DNA of 64,000 nucleotides from Hyphomicrobiales bacterium (GTDB lineage Bacteria; Pseudomonadota; Alphaproteobacteria; Rhizobiales; Beijerinckiaceae): contig UBNE01000002.1 in assembly GCA_900466745.1 (NCBI GenBank), forward strand, positions 1 to 64,000, written 5' to 3'. A model generated the notes under the pieces. That model did not search any database and was not told the origin of the DNA. It saw nothing but the letters and a program-made list of their open reading frames with translations. The translations under genes were made by a program, and so were the position numbers. Below are positions 34,345-42,994 of the stretch, one piece after another (positions within the stretch are counted from its first letter, which is position 1; each line of letters starts with the position of its first letter).

Positions 34345-34641
34345 CGTCTCTCCGTGCATTCCTGCGTTGCGGCGGTCCTGGCGACGCCCGCGGCCGAACG
34401 CATCCTGAAACGGGCGAGCGTTGTTTTAGTCGGCGTTCTTCGTCGGGCGAAGACTCTTTTCGCCATGACGGCTTATCTCACGGCGCAAATCGCCGCCGCC
34501 CCCCTGTCCGAGGAATTGCGATCCGGCGTGCGGCCGGCGGAAAGGTTCCATGACGGGCGAGCATGCCGGCTGGGGCGAGAAACATGTCGGGGACCGCCGC
34601 GCGGCCTTGCCGGTCGCCCGAGCTGCCTTCATCTTCGGAGC

Positions 34642-35151
34642 ATGACGACGCTGCCGGGCCTCTCCACCGAACGCCGCCCGCCGCTCTGGGCGGCTCTGCT
34701 CATCGCGATTGTTCCCGTCGTCGCGGCCTCGCTGCTGGGCAGCGCCGCGACCGTCCCCCAGATCGCCGGCTGGTATGCCGGCCTGGCCAAGCCGCCATTC
34801 AATCCGCCCAACTGGATTTTCGCGCCGGTCTGGACCGCGCTCTTCGCGCTGATGGCGCTGGCGGTATTCCGCATCCTGCGCGTTCCGGTCGGCCAGCCGG
34901 GGCGGCGGCGGGCCTTGCTGGCCTATCATCTGCAGCTTCTCTTGAACGTCGCCTGGTCCTTCGCCTTTTTCGGAGCCAACAGCCCCCTGGCCGGCCTCGC
35001 CGTGATCCTGCCGCTGCTCGCGGCGATCCTCGCCACGATCGCCGCGTTCAGGCCGCTGGACCGGCTCGCGTCGAATCTGCTCTGGCCCTATCTGGCCTGG
35101 GTCGGCTTCGCGACCCTGCTCAACGCCTCGATCTGGTGGCTGAACCGCTGA
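34642..35151 (+). CDS. TspO/MBR-family membrane protein
   Basis: 169 aa, ATG at 34642 behind CGGAG, with five predicted helices. Family marks: WYAGLAKPPFNPPNWIFAPVW, then QLLLNVAWSFAFFG and PYLAWVGFATLLNASIWWLN. Bacterial TspO binds porphyrins and regulates photosynthesis or stress responses in some alphaproteobacteria. It is convergent with the cpdR gene, with only 4 bp between stops. Confidence 0.9.
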   Translation: MTTLPGLSTERRPPLWAALLIAIVPVVAASLLGSAATVPQIAGWYAGLAKPPFNPPNWIFAPVWTALFALMALAVFRILRVPVGQPGRRRALLAYHLQLLLNVAWSFAFFGANSPLAGLAVILPLLAAILATIAAFRPLDRLASNLLWPYLAWVGFATLLNASIWWLNR

Positions 35152-35155
35152 TGCC

Positions 35156-35530
35156 TCAGCCGATCGAGCGCTCGATCACCTTCATCACCGTGCTGCGCAG
35201 CTCGGCGATGGTGAAGGGCTTGCTCATCACCTCCGCCACGATCGTCTCGAGGCTCTTGGCCCGCTCGCGCTGCTCGGCATAGCCGGTCATCAGCATGATG
35301 GTGAGGTCGGGGAATTGCTGTTTGGCGGCGAGCGCCAGGGCGATGCCGTCCATCAGCGGCATGCGGATATCGGTCAGCAGCAGGTCGAACCGGCCCTGCT
35401 CGGCCACCAGCCGGTCGAGCGCTTCGGCCCCGTCGGCGGCGGTGAGGCAGGCATGGCCATCCATCCCGAGGCCGCGCGCCACCAGCAGGCGCAAGGGCTC
35501 TTCGTCGTCGACGACCAGGATACGCGACAT
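35156..35530 (-). CDS. cpdR: Single-domain response regulator CpdR
   Basis: 124 aa, one receiver domain only. Acidic pocket D8-D9, phospho-acceptor D54 (LLLTDIRMP), Thr in LMTGYAEQRERA, and Lys in SKPF. The GYAEQRERA loop after the switch Thr is characteristic of CpdR. In Caulobacter and rhizobia unphosphorylated CpdR recruits ClpXP to degrade cell-cycle proteins, under control of the CckA-ChpT relay; assignment here is by similarity. It lies 9 bp behind hpt on the same strand, probably cotranscribed. Confidence 0.87.
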   Translation of the reverse strand: MSRILVVDDEEPLRLLVARGLGMDGHACLTAADGAEALDRLVAEQGRFDLLLTDIRMPLMDGIALALAAKQQFPDLTIMLMTGYAEQRERAKSLETIVAEVMSKPFTIAELRSTVMKVIERSIG

Positions 35531-35539
35531 GGCAGTTCC

Positions 35540-36097
35540 TCAGATGCCCGGCAGGCCGGCCTGATCCTCCGTCTCGACGACGCCGACGAAGGGCAGTTGC
35601 CGGTAGGAATGGGCGACGTCCATGCCATAGCCCACGACGAAATAGTCCGGGCATTCGAAGCCGACATAATCCGCATGGATGTTGACGGCGCGTCTGGTCG
35701 GCTTCTCCAGCAGCACCGCGGTCGAGACCGAACGGGCGCCGCGCGCCGCCAGGAGATCCTTGGCGAAGGCGAGCGTGCGGCCGGATTCGAGGATGTCGTC
35801 GATCAGCAGCACGTCGCGGTCGCGCACCTCGCTCTGCACGTCGCGCAGGATCTCGACCTGGCCCGTCGAGACGGTGCCGGCCCGGTAGCTCGACAGATGG
35901 ATGAACTCGACCTGCGGCTTCAGGCCGGCGCGATGCATGGCGCGGATCAGGTCGGCGGCGAACATGAAGCTGCCCTTGAGGACGGCGACGACGAGCAGAT
36001 CCTTCGGCTGGCTGGCCGCGACGGCCTGCGCGATCGCCTCGTTGCGCTGCGCGATCGCAGCCTCGTCGAAAAGCACCCTGATCCGCCGTTCCGGCAT
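35540..36097 (-). CDS. hpt: Hypoxanthine phosphoribosyltransferase
   Basis: 185 aa from the ATG at 36097, preceded by CAGGAACGGAG. The PRPP-binding motif is VLLIDDILESGRTL, with VVAVLKGSFMFAADLIR near the N-terminus and VGYGMDVAHSYRQLPF toward the end. It salvages hypoxanthine and guanine to nucleotides in the cytosol. The frame runs further upstream through a dispersed repeat, which is not part of the gene. Confidence 0.93.
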   Translation of the reverse strand: MPERRIRVLFDEAAIAQRNEAIAQAVAASQPKDLLVVAVLKGSFMFAADLIRAMHRAGLKPQVEFIHLSSYRAGTVSTGQVEILRDVQSEVRDRDVLLIDDILESGRTLAFAKDLLAARGARSVSTAVLLEKPTRRAVNIHADYVGFECPDYFVVGYGMDVAHSYRQLPFVGVVETEDQAGLPGI

Positions 36098-36233
36098 GTC
36101 GACTCCGTTCCTGTGACGCTCCGGCCGCAACAGCCCAGCGCGGATCGCCGCGCCGGAACTCGCTGCCGCTGAATGATAACCCGACCCGGCCCCGCGGCGA
36201 ACCGCGCTCCGGCGCGCATGGCCGGCGAGGCTA

Positions 36234-36283
36234 GAGCATCGGACCGAAAAGTGGAATCCGCTTTTCGGAAGAATCCGATGCTC
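36234..36283. repeat. Nested palindromic repeat (cgaaaag...cttttcg core)
   Basis: Outer arms GAGCATCGG and CCGATGCTC enclose inner arms CCGAAAAG and CTTTTCGG. This copy is the most symmetric of the family. It lies between hpt and the zinc-ribbon gene. Confidence 0.8.
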
Positions 36284-36333
36284 CGACAATGAGATAGAGC
36301 ATCGTTACCGCGTCCGGAAGGACGCGCGATGAT

Positions 36334-37137
36334 CTAATGCGTGCTGGCGATATTGGTGGCTGGCGGCGCGGAAGTGAAGCGCACCTGCACCGAACGCCCC
36401 TTTTCCGGTGGAGAGGCGAGCCGCGCCCGGAAACGCACCAGCTCTGCCGGCTCGAGCACGCTGCGCGGCGGCTCCGTCGTCCAGCTATAGAGGGTCTGGC
36501 CCGCCTCGTCCCGCACCGAAACCAGAATCCGCGGCACCGGCGTCCGCCCCTTCGCGATATTGGTGACGTCGCCCTCGACGACCAGGAAGCGATTCGGCCC
36601 GTCCGCGACCAGCCCGCTCTCGACCGCGCTCAGGCTGAGCCCGCGCACATTCACCGGCAGGCCGACGCCCTCGAACACGCCGGCGAGCTGCGGCAGCGCG
36701 CGCACCACGAGATTGCGCTGCCAGGCGAGGCCGGCCAGCAGGGCGGCGCCGGCCAGCGCCGCCGCGGCCGGCAGGGCGACGCCCCTGCGGGCGATCATGC
36801 CCGCCTCGGCGCGGCCCGGCTGGCGCGCGGCGGCCGGGCGCCGCGGCGCCGCGACGACAGGCGGCTCGTCCGCCACGATCTCCGCCGCCTCGCCCGGCGC
36901 CGCATCGGCCTCGGCGGCGACGGCGGTGATCTCGGCCTCGATGGCGGCGGCGCGCTCCAGCTCCTCGGCGAGCAGGGCCTGCGTCTCCTCCGGGCTGGGC
37001 GCCGGCGGCATCTCGCTCGCCGGGTCGACATGCCAGAGCGTCCTGCACTGGGCGCAGCGCACCTTGCGTCCGTCCGGCCCCAGTTTGGCCGCGTCGAGCT
37101 CATACTGACTGGCGCAGGAGGGGCAGACGATCAGCAT
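36334..37137 (-). CDS. Zinc-ribbon membrane protein (MJ0042/DUF3426 type)
   Basis: 267 aa, ATG at 37137. The N-terminal zinc ribbon has C5-x2-C8 (VCPSCASQYEL) and C28-x2-C31 (VRCAQCRTLWHV). An acidic Ala/Pro-rich linker follows, then one membrane helix (about 122-140, AAAALAGAALLAGLAW) and a periplasmic beta domain (VVEGDVTNIAKGRTPVPRIL, VLEPAELVRFRARLASP). Proteins of this build are widespread in alphaproteobacteria with unknown role. It is divergent from ftsE, a common arrangement in this group. Confidence 0.82.
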   Translation of the reverse strand: MLIVCPSCASQYELDAAKLGPDGRKVRCAQCRTLWHVDPASEMPPAPSPEETQALLAEELERAAAIEAEITAVAAEADAAPGEAAEIVADEPPVVAAPRRPAAARQPGRAEAGMIARRGVALPAAAALAGAALLAGLAWQRNLVVRALPQLAGVFEGVGLPVNVRGLSLSAVESGLVADGPNRFLVVEGDVTNIAKGRTPVPRILVSVRDEAGQTLYSWTTEPPRSVLEPAELVRFRARLASPPEKGRSVQVRFTSAPPATNIASTH

Positions 37138-37377
37138 GGAGGCGGCGTGTTCCCTGATGGCGGCGGCGGCGGTCGGCGCGGCCCCGAGCCTTTCCCGGTT
37201 CCGGGCAAACGGCAAGCCGCGACGCCGCGTTGCCCCGGCAGGCCGGGGCGGCCACCGCCATTGACGCCGTTTATGGTTAACGCCGCGTGAAGAATCTCGG
37301 GAGCATGATGGCCGCGGCGCCCGCCCGGCCGCGGCTCGCGGCATGGCGGCGCCAACCCGTTTGATGAGGAAGACCGC

Positions 37378-38037
37378 TTGGTTCGCTTCGAGAATGTCGG
37401 CCTGCGTTACGGCATGGGCCCGGAGGTGCTGAAGGACATCAACTTCAGCATCGAGCCCCGCTCGTTCCAGTACCTGACCGGGCCGTCCGGCGCGGGCAAG
37501 ACCACGCTGATGCGCCTCATCCTGATGGCGCTGAAGCCGACACGCGGCCTGGTCAACCTGTTCGGGCAGGACGTCTCGCGCCTCGACGCGCCGACCCTGA
37601 CGGCCTTCCGCCGCCGCATGGGCGTGGTCTTCCAGGATTTCCGCCTGCTCGACCATCTCACCGTCTACGAGAACGTCGCGCTGCCCCTGCGCGTGCTCGG
37701 CAAGGAGGAGGCGAGCTATCGCGCCGAGGTCGTCGAATTGCTGCGCTGGGTCGGCCTCGGCGAGCGCATGCATGCCGTGCCCGCCGTGCTCTCGGGCGGG
37801 GAGAAGCAGCGCGCCGCCATCGCCCGCGCCCTGATCGGACGCCCCGAGCTCCTGCTCGCCGACGAGCCCACCGGCAATGTCGACCCCGGCCTCGGCCGCC
37901 GTCTGCTGCGCCTGTTCATGGAATTGCAGCAGCTCGGCACCGCCGTGATCATCGCCACCCACGACCTCAACCTGATGGACATCTACGACGCGCCGCGTCT
38001 GGTCCTCGCCGACGGGCACTTGCATGTCGATGCCTGA
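37378..38037 (+). CDS. ftsE: Cell division ATP-binding protein FtsE
   Basis: 219 aa with a TTG start at 37378, fixed by GAGGAAG 7 nt upstream; the ATG at 37364 is out of frame. Walker A GPSGAGKTT, signature LSGGEKQRAAIARA, Walker B LLLADEPTGNVD, H-loop ATHDLNL. FtsE with FtsX forms a type VII ABC complex at the division site that activates peptidoglycan hydrolases. The gene overlaps ftsX by 14 bp. The weak TTG start may keep FtsE low. Confidence 0.95.
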   Translation: MVRFENVGLRYGMGPEVLKDINFSIEPRSFQYLTGPSGAGKTTLMRLILMALKPTRGLVNLFGQDVSRLDAPTLTAFRRRMGVVFQDFRLLDHLTVYENVALPLRVLGKEEASYRAEVVELLRWVGLGERMHAVPAVLSGGEKQRAAIARALIGRPELLLADEPTGNVDPGLGRRLLRLFMELQQLGTAVIIATHDLNLMDIYDAPRLVLADGHLHVDA

Positions 38038-38989
38038 GACCGCCGAATACGAGCCGGAGCCGGCGCGGGAGAAGCCGCTGCCGGTCAATCTCCGGCGCGA
38101 CCAGCCGCTGGTCCCGGTCGATACCGTGGCCGGGCGCGCGCTGATGGCCGTGATCGCGATCCTGACCTTCCTCGCGGCGCTGAGCGCCGGCGCCGCCGTG
38201 CTCGCGGCGCGCGCCTCCGAGCAATGGCGCGGCGCCGTCTCCGACGAGATGACCATCCAGATCCGCCCCGATTCGCATCGCGGCATCGAGGAGGACGTCG
38301 CCCGGGCCGTCGCGATGGCGCAGGCGCTCGACGGCATCGAGAGCGTGCGCGCCGTGCCCAAGGCCGAATCCGACAAGCTGCTCGAGCCCTGGCTCGGCAC
38401 CGGGCTCGATCTCGTCGAGCTGCCGGTGCCGCGGCTGATCGTGCTGAAGCTCAGGCCGGGAGCCACGCCCGACATCGCCCGCTTCGGTCCGGCCTTGCGC
38501 AAGGAGGTGCCGACGGCGATCCTCGACGATCACCGGCTCTGGGTCAGGCGGCTTTCGGCCATGGCGAGCACGATCATCTTTTCCGGCTTCGTCGTCGTTC
38601 TGCTGGTGCTGACGGCGGCGGCGCTGGCCGTCGCCTTCGCCACGCGCGGCGCCATGGCCGGCAGCCGGGAGAGCGTCGAGGTGCTGCATTTCGTCGGCGC
38701 CGACGACGATTTCATCGCGCGCGAGTTCCAGAGCCGCTTCATCCGGCTCGGCCTGCGCGGCGGCGCCGCCGGCGGGGTCGCCGCCATCGTCGCCATCGCC
38801 TTCCTCGGCTTCCTCGCCTCCTTCTGGTCGACGGCGCCGGAAGCCGAACAGTTGCAGGCCCTGTTCGGCGCCTTCGAGATCGGCTGGGCCGGCTATGCCG
38901 CGGTGCTGCTGGTTGCGATCGTCGTCGCGGCGATCGCCGGGCTCGTCTCGCGCATCACCGTGCGCCACTACCTGAAGATGCTGGCATGA
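38024..38989 (+). CDS. ftsX: Cell division protein FtsX
   Basis: 321 aa. A cytoplasmic N-terminus, a first helix at about 40-62 (LMAVIAILTFLAALSAGAAVL), a periplasmic domain (EMTIQIRPDSHRGIEEDVAR), then three more helices (about 185-210, 240-262, 290-312), the standard four-helix FtsX layout. Overlap with ftsE indicates coupling. The next genes (DUF218 and PlsC) follow in the same direction and may belong to the transcript. Confidence 0.93.
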   Translation: MSMPETAEYEPEPAREKPLPVNLRRDQPLVPVDTVAGRALMAVIAILTFLAALSAGAAVLAARASEQWRGAVSDEMTIQIRPDSHRGIEEDVARAVAMAQALDGIESVRAVPKAESDKLLEPWLGTGLDLVELPVPRLIVLKLRPGATPDIARFGPALRKEVPTAILDDHRLWVRRLSAMASTIIFSGFVVVLLVLTAAALAVAFATRGAMAGSRESVEVLHFVGADDDFIAREFQSRFIRLGLRGGAAGGVAAIVAIAFLGFLASFWSTAPEAEQLQALFGAFEIGWAGYAAVLLVAIVVAAIAGLVSRITVRHYLKMLA

Positions 38990-39059
38990 CGGCGCGGCGC
39001 GGCCAGGACCGGCGCGCTGCCGCCGTTATGCCCGATTGGCCGGCTACGGTCCGCGCGTC

Positions 39060-39854
39060 ATGGCCATGATCGGCAGCGGCAACGACCATCTCCCGGTGGG
39101 CGCGCCGGGCGCATCCGTCCCGCGCGGCGGCTTTTCGCGCCGGCGGCTCCTGGCGCTGGCCGCGGCGGCGGCCGCCGCTCTGGGGGTGGTGCTGTTCCTC
39201 TGCGGCTATGCCCGCTTCGCCGCCGGCATCGAGGCGCGCGAGCCCGCGGCGACGCCGCGCACCGACGCGATCGTCGTCGTCACCGGCGGCTCGCAGCGCG
39301 TCGGCGACGCCATCGGCCTGCTCGGGGCCGAGCGCGGCGCGCGCCTCCTGATCAGCGGCGTCAACGAGAAGACCAGCCGCGAGGAGCTCGCCCGGCTCAA
39401 CCCCGCCTCGCGCGACCTGCTCGCCTGCTGCGTCGATCTCGACTACCGCGCCCGCAACACCATCGGCAACGCGATCGAGACCCGCCGCTGGGCGCTCCGG
39501 CACGGCTTCCGCTCGCTCCTGGTCGTGACCTCGAACTACCACATGCCGCGGACCCTGGCCGAGTTCGGCCATGCCATGCCGGGGGTGCGCTTCGTCGCCC
39601 ATCCGGTCGTCACGGACCGGCTCGATCCTTCCGGCTGGTGGCGCCGCTGGGCGACGATCAAGGTGCTGATGCCGGAATACGCGAAATACCTCGTCGCCCG
39701 GCTGCGCAGCCTCGTCGAGAGCGACCCGGAGAACTCGCATCTTTCGGTGATCATCGGCGGGCGCAAGCCGGTTTCGCCCAAGCCGGCCGAGGTGCTCGGG
39801 CCCGAGGCCGAGCGGCGCTCGCATCTGCGCGGCGGCCCGAGCCGCGACGGCTGA
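39060..39854 (+). CDS. YdcF/SanA-family DUF218 membrane protein
   Basis: 264 aa from the ATG at 39060 (a start at 39036 is also open). One N-terminal helix after a RRR patch (LLALAAAAAAALGVVLFLCGY), then the DUF218 domain: DAIVVVTGGSQRVGDAIGLL, LLISGVNEKTS, E-T-R-R and LLVVTSNYHMPRTLAEF. ElyC/SanA-type proteins affect envelope integrity and lipid-carrier metabolism in E. coli. Its place between ftsX and plsC fits an envelope role. Confidence 0.85.
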   Translation: MAMIGSGNDHLPVGAPGASVPRGGFSRRRLLALAAAAAAALGVVLFLCGYARFAAGIEAREPAATPRTDAIVVVTGGSQRVGDAIGLLGAERGARLLISGVNEKTSREELARLNPASRDLLACCVDLDYRARNTIGNAIETRRWALRHGFRSLLVVTSNYHMPRTLAEFGHAMPGVRFVAHPVVTDRLDPSGWWRRWATIKVLMPEYAKYLVARLRSLVESDPENSHLSVIIGGRKPVSPKPAEVLGPEAERRSHLRGGPSRDG

Positions 39855-39902
39855 ACCGCGAGGCGCTTGACCGGCGCCCCGTCTCACGCTCATTGCGGGC
39901 TC

Positions 39903-40673
39903 ATGCTGATCCTGCGTTCGCTCGCCTTCAACGTCCTGTTCTACGCCAACCTCGTCCTCTGGCTGGTCTGCGCGGCCCTGCCGGCGCTGCTGCTGCCGCC
40001 GAAGGCGCTGCAGCTCATCGCCGCGGGCTGGGCGCGAAGCGCGCTCTGGCTGATGCGCGTCGTCGCCGGCACGCGCTACGAGGTGATCGGCCGCGAGAAC
40101 ATCCCCGCCGGCGGGCTGATGGTCGCCGCCAAGCACCAGTCCTTCTGGGAGACCTTCACCCTCTTCACCCTGTTCCCCGATCCGGTCTTCATCCTGAAGC
40201 GGGAGCTGATGCGCATCCCGGTCTTCGGCTGGTGCCTGGCCAAGCTCAGGATGATCCCGGTCGATCGCGGCGCCCGCGCCCGCGCCCTCAAGGACGTCAC
40301 CCGCCGCGCCAGGGTCGAGCTCGGCCAGAAGGGCCGCCAGCTCCTGATCTTCCCGGAGGGCACGCGCCGCCCGCCCGGCGCCCCGCCCGCCTACAAGTTC
40401 GGCGTCGCCCATCTCTATGCCGAGCTCGGCGTGCCCTGCGTTCCGGTGGCGCTGAATTCGGGGCTGTACTGGCCGCGCCGCCAGTTCCTCCGCCGGCCGG
40501 GAACGATCCGGCTCGAGATCCTGCCGCCGATCCTGCCCGGCCTCGACAAGGCGAGCTTCCAGCACGAATTGCAGGGCCGCATCGAGGCGGCCTGCGACCG
40601 CCTGCTCGCCCAGGGCCGGGCGGAACTCGCCGCGCAGGGGCTGGATCCGTTCGCCGCTCCTGACAGGTCCTGA
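39903..40673 (+). CDS. plsC: 1-acyl-sn-glycerol-3-phosphate acyltransferase
   Basis: 256 aa from the ATG at 39903. N-terminal hydrophobic stretch (about 8-32), then the acyltransferase motifs: HQSFWE at 78-83, a variant of HX4D with Glu as in several AGPATs; RGARARAL; and FPEGTRR at 150-156. It transfers an acyl chain to lysophosphatidate at the inner membrane. Downstream lie a gap and a small LexA-boxed gene. Confidence 0.9.
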   Translation: MLILRSLAFNVLFYANLVLWLVCAALPALLLPPKALQLIAAGWARSALWLMRVVAGTRYEVIGRENIPAGGLMVAAKHQSFWETFTLFTLFPDPVFILKRELMRIPVFGWCLAKLRMIPVDRGARARALKDVTRRARVELGQKGRQLLIFPEGTRRPPGAPPAYKFGVAHLYAELGVPCVPVALNSGLYWPRRQFLRRPGTIRLEILPPILPGLDKASFQHELQGRIEAACDRLLAQGRAELAAQGLDPFAAPDRS

Positions 40674-40705
40674 CAGCAGCCTGGACTCCCCGCGCCCGGC
40701 GCCTG

Positions 40706-40738
40706 TTGACTTATCCCCATCTTGTTCCCATTTTGTTC
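40706..40738 (+). promoter_or_regulatory. Promoter overlapped by a LexA (SOS) box
   Basis: TTGACT at 40706-40711 stands 17 bp before CATTTT (40729-40734), a plausible sigma-70 promoter. GTTC-ccatttt-GTTC at 40724-40738 matches the alphaproteobacterial LexA direct repeat GTTC-N7-GTTC exactly and covers the -10 region. A repressor here would block transcription of the gene starting at 40760. Confidence 0.7.
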
Positions 40739-40759
40739 CTCAGCACAGGAGGAACGGAT

Positions 40760-41173
40760 ATGGCTGCCCTCGCCTATCGCTTCACCCCGGATCTGTTCGA
40801 CGAGCCGGCCCCGGCGCCGGAAACCGCGGCCCGCGAGATGCCGCTGCGCAGCGCCGCTTCGCTGAGCGAGCGGCGCTTCACCGCCTGGCGCGGCCGCTCC
40901 GGCCGGCGCTATGTCGCCTCGGTCTTCCCGGTCGAGGACAGCCATGCCCTCAGCTTCACCGATGCGGTGCTGCTCGCCGTCACGGCGGAACGGCAGATCG
41001 TCGCGGCCCGCGATTCCGGCCCCTTCGGCGTCGAGGCCGCCTTGGCGCGCTGGCAGCGCTCCGTCGCCGAGGCCGGCGCCCGGGAAATCCACGTGCATCT
41101 CCTCGCCGAGGACGGCGCGAGCCGGCGCGCGGCGCTGCTCGACCTGATGCCGCAGGCGGATGCGGCGGACTGA
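40760..41173 (+). CDS. Putative LexA-controlled protein of unknown function
   Basis: 137 aa, ATG at 40760 behind AGGAGG. A Pro/Glu-rich start is followed by a compact alpha/beta part (RRFTAWRGRSGRRYVASVFP, SFTDAVLLAVTAERQIVAAR, AREIHVHLLAEDG). There is no signal peptide or membrane segment. I do not recognise the family. The SOS-type operator on its promoter suggests induction by DNA damage. It is monocistronic, convergent with chaC. Confidence 0.75.
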   Translation: MAALAYRFTPDLFDEPAPAPETAAREMPLRSAASLSERRFTAWRGRSGRRYVASVFPVEDSHALSFTDAVLLAVTAERQIVAARDSGPFGVEAALARWQRSVAEAGAREIHVHLLAEDGASRRAALLDLMPQADAAD

Positions 41174-41184
41174 GGCCGCCCCGC

Positions 41185-41760
41185 TCAGCCCTTCAGCGGC
41201 GGGTGGGTCGCGCGCAGCCCCGGCGCCAGCTCCTGGGCCAGCGCCGCGAGCACCGGGTCGTAGACCCCCATCCGGCGCAGATGCTCATGGGTCTGGAGCA
41301 CATAATCGGGATTCTCGCCCGACTCGCCCCGCCCCTGCCGGACCAGCTTCAGCAATTCCTGCGCCGGCAGCCGGCCGGCATATTGCAGGTGCCGGCGGTC
41401 CGCGACATAGGCCACCCCCCGCACCTGCCGGCCATCGTCCAGCTTCAGCCCGACATGGCGCTCGATATAGACCGAAGTCGCCTGCTCGCGCGCCCTGAGA
41501 TAGGCGATGGTCTCCTCCGCCAGCCCGGCCGCGACGCGGAAGGCCAGGCCGCGGCAGACCCCGCCGCGGTCGAGCCCGAGCACGAGGCCCGGCCGCTCCG
41601 GCGTGCCGCGATGGACATGCGAGAAGACGCAGAGCGAGCGGTGATAGCCGTGCAGGCGCGCCGCGACGCTCTCCTCGAAGGCGAAGCCCGGCCGCCAGAT
41701 CAGCGATCCGTAGCCGAAGACCCAGAGATCCGCCGCCTTGTCCCCGCTCGTCATCGCCAT
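41185..41760 (-). CDS. ChaC-like gamma-glutamylcyclotransferase
   Basis: 191 aa from the ATG at 41760 (41754 also possible). The substrate loop is VFGYGSLIWRPGFAFEE, and the general-acid Glu lies in AYLRAREQ; VYIERHVGLKLDDGR and NPDYVLQTHEHLRRMG are also family features. ChaC enzymes cleave glutathione to 5-oxoproline and Cys-Gly. The upstream region contains a copy of the palindromic repeat. Confidence 0.9.
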   Translation of the reverse strand: MAMTSGDKAADLWVFGYGSLIWRPGFAFEESVAARLHGYHRSLCVFSHVHRGTPERPGLVLGLDRGGVCRGLAFRVAAGLAEETIAYLRAREQATSVYIERHVGLKLDDGRQVRGVAYVADRRHLQYAGRLPAQELLKLVRQGRGESGENPDYVLQTHEHLRRMGVYDPVLAALAQELAPGLRATHPPLKG

Positions 41761-41833
41761 CTCATAATTTGGCCGCCCGGGCCTGCTTGGTGCGGCAGGA
41801 ACGCCTGCTGGCGCCCGCCGCCATTGCGAGCTA

Positions 41834-41879
41834 TCGGGTCGCTGCGAAAAGCGGAATCCGCTTTTCGACCAAACCCGAT
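41834..41879. repeat. Nested palindromic repeat (cgaaaag core)
   Basis: Outer arms TCGGGT and ACCCGA enclose CGAAAAGCGG-aat-CCGCTTTTCG. It lies between the divergent chaC and DUF2125 genes. Confidence 0.75.
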
Positions 41880-41954
41880 GCTGCAACAACGTGCTGGGAT
41901 CGCCAGCAGGCGATCTATTCAGCCGCCCGCCTTCGCGCAAGGAACGCCTGCCGC

Positions 41955-42992
41955 ATGACCGACATCCCAGCGACGCGCCGCCAGAGCCGCTTCTGGCTCT
42001 ATGGCCCCGTGACCCTGCTCGTCCTTCTGGCGGCCGCCTGGTCGGGCTTCTGGTTCTACGCCCATGGCCGCGTCGTCGCCGAGCTCGACAAGGCCCTGGC
42101 GCGCGAGGCCGAGCGCGGCCGCACCTGGACCTGCAACAACCGCTCCGTCGGCGGCTACCCGTTCCGCATCGAGCTGCGCTGCGATTCGCTGGCGCTGACC
42201 TCGACCCGCTGGTCCGAGGCGGTGCGCGTCGAGACCGGCCCGGCCGTGGCCGTCGGCCAGATCTACTCGCCCGGCCTGGTCATCGTCGAGGCGACCGGCC
42301 CGGCCAGCGTCACCCTGCCGGAGGGCCGCCGCATCGCCCTTTCCTGGAAGCAGCTCGACGCCAGCCTGGCCTGGCGCGAGCCGCAGCGCTTCGCCCTGGT
42401 CGCGACCGAGCCCCAAGCCACGCTGACCGCTCCGGGACAGACGGACGAGACCTGGCGCGCCGCCACGCTCGAGGCCCATCTGCGCCGCAACCCCGACCGG
42501 CCCGCGGCCGACCAGGCCGTCGACATCGCCCTCTCCGCCACCGGCACGGTCCTGCCGGCGATCGACGCGCTGCTCGGCACCACCGACGCCGGCACCATCG
42601 ACCTCCAGGCGACGCTGACGCAGGCGGAGGCCTTCCGCAAAGGCTTCAACCCCGAGGCCCTCGACGGCTGGCGCGACGGCAACGGCGTGCTCGACCTGAC
42701 CCGCATCGCCGCCACCAAGGGCACGGCCCGCATCGAAGGCAGCGGGCAGCTTCTGCTCGATCCGACCCACCGCATCGGCGGCGACCTGCAGCTCGCGGCG
42801 GCCGGCATCGAGCAGATCGGCGGCATCCGCGTCGGCAATCTCCTGGGCGGGCTCGGCGGCCTGCTCGGCGGCCGCGGCCCCGCCACGGCGGCGCCGGGCC
42901 TCACGCCGCTGCCGCCGGTCTCGCTGCGCGAGGGCCGCGTCTTCCTCGGCCCGCTGCGCCTGCCGCTGAAGCCGCTCCTGCCGCTCTATTGA
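41955..42992 (+). CDS. DUF2125 domain membrane-anchored protein
   Basis: 345 aa, ATG at 41955. One N-terminal helix (about 14-36, LYGPVTLLVLLAAAWSGFWFY) anchors a large periplasmic beta-rich domain (CNNRSVGGYPFRIELRCDSL, IEGSGQLLLDPTHRIGGDL), then a Gly-rich LLGGLGGLLGG stretch. This is the DUF2125 architecture of alphaproteobacteria; the function is not known, though its beta-solenoid-like repeats recall lipid-handling AsmA-type proteins. A very strong hairpin follows the stop. Confidence 0.85.
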   Translation: MTDIPATRRQSRFWLYGPVTLLVLLAAAWSGFWFYAHGRVVAELDKALAREAERGRTWTCNNRSVGGYPFRIELRCDSLALTSTRWSEAVRVETGPAVAVGQIYSPGLVIVEATGPASVTLPEGRRIALSWKQLDASLAWREPQRFALVATEPQATLTAPGQTDETWRAATLEAHLRRNPDRPAADQAVDIALSATGTVLPAIDALLGTTDAGTIDLQATLTQAEAFRKGFNPEALDGWRDGNGVLDLTRIAATKGTARIEGSGQLLLDPTHRIGGDLQLAAAGIEQIGGIRVGNLLGGLGGLLGGRGPATAAPGLTPLPPVSLREGRVFLGPLRLPLKPLLPLY

Positions 42993-42994
42993 AC

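Noticed and set aside
37262..37300. CtrA binding site near GGTTAACG upstream of ftsE
   Set aside because: Only one TTAA half-site is present; the second half at N7 spacing is missing.
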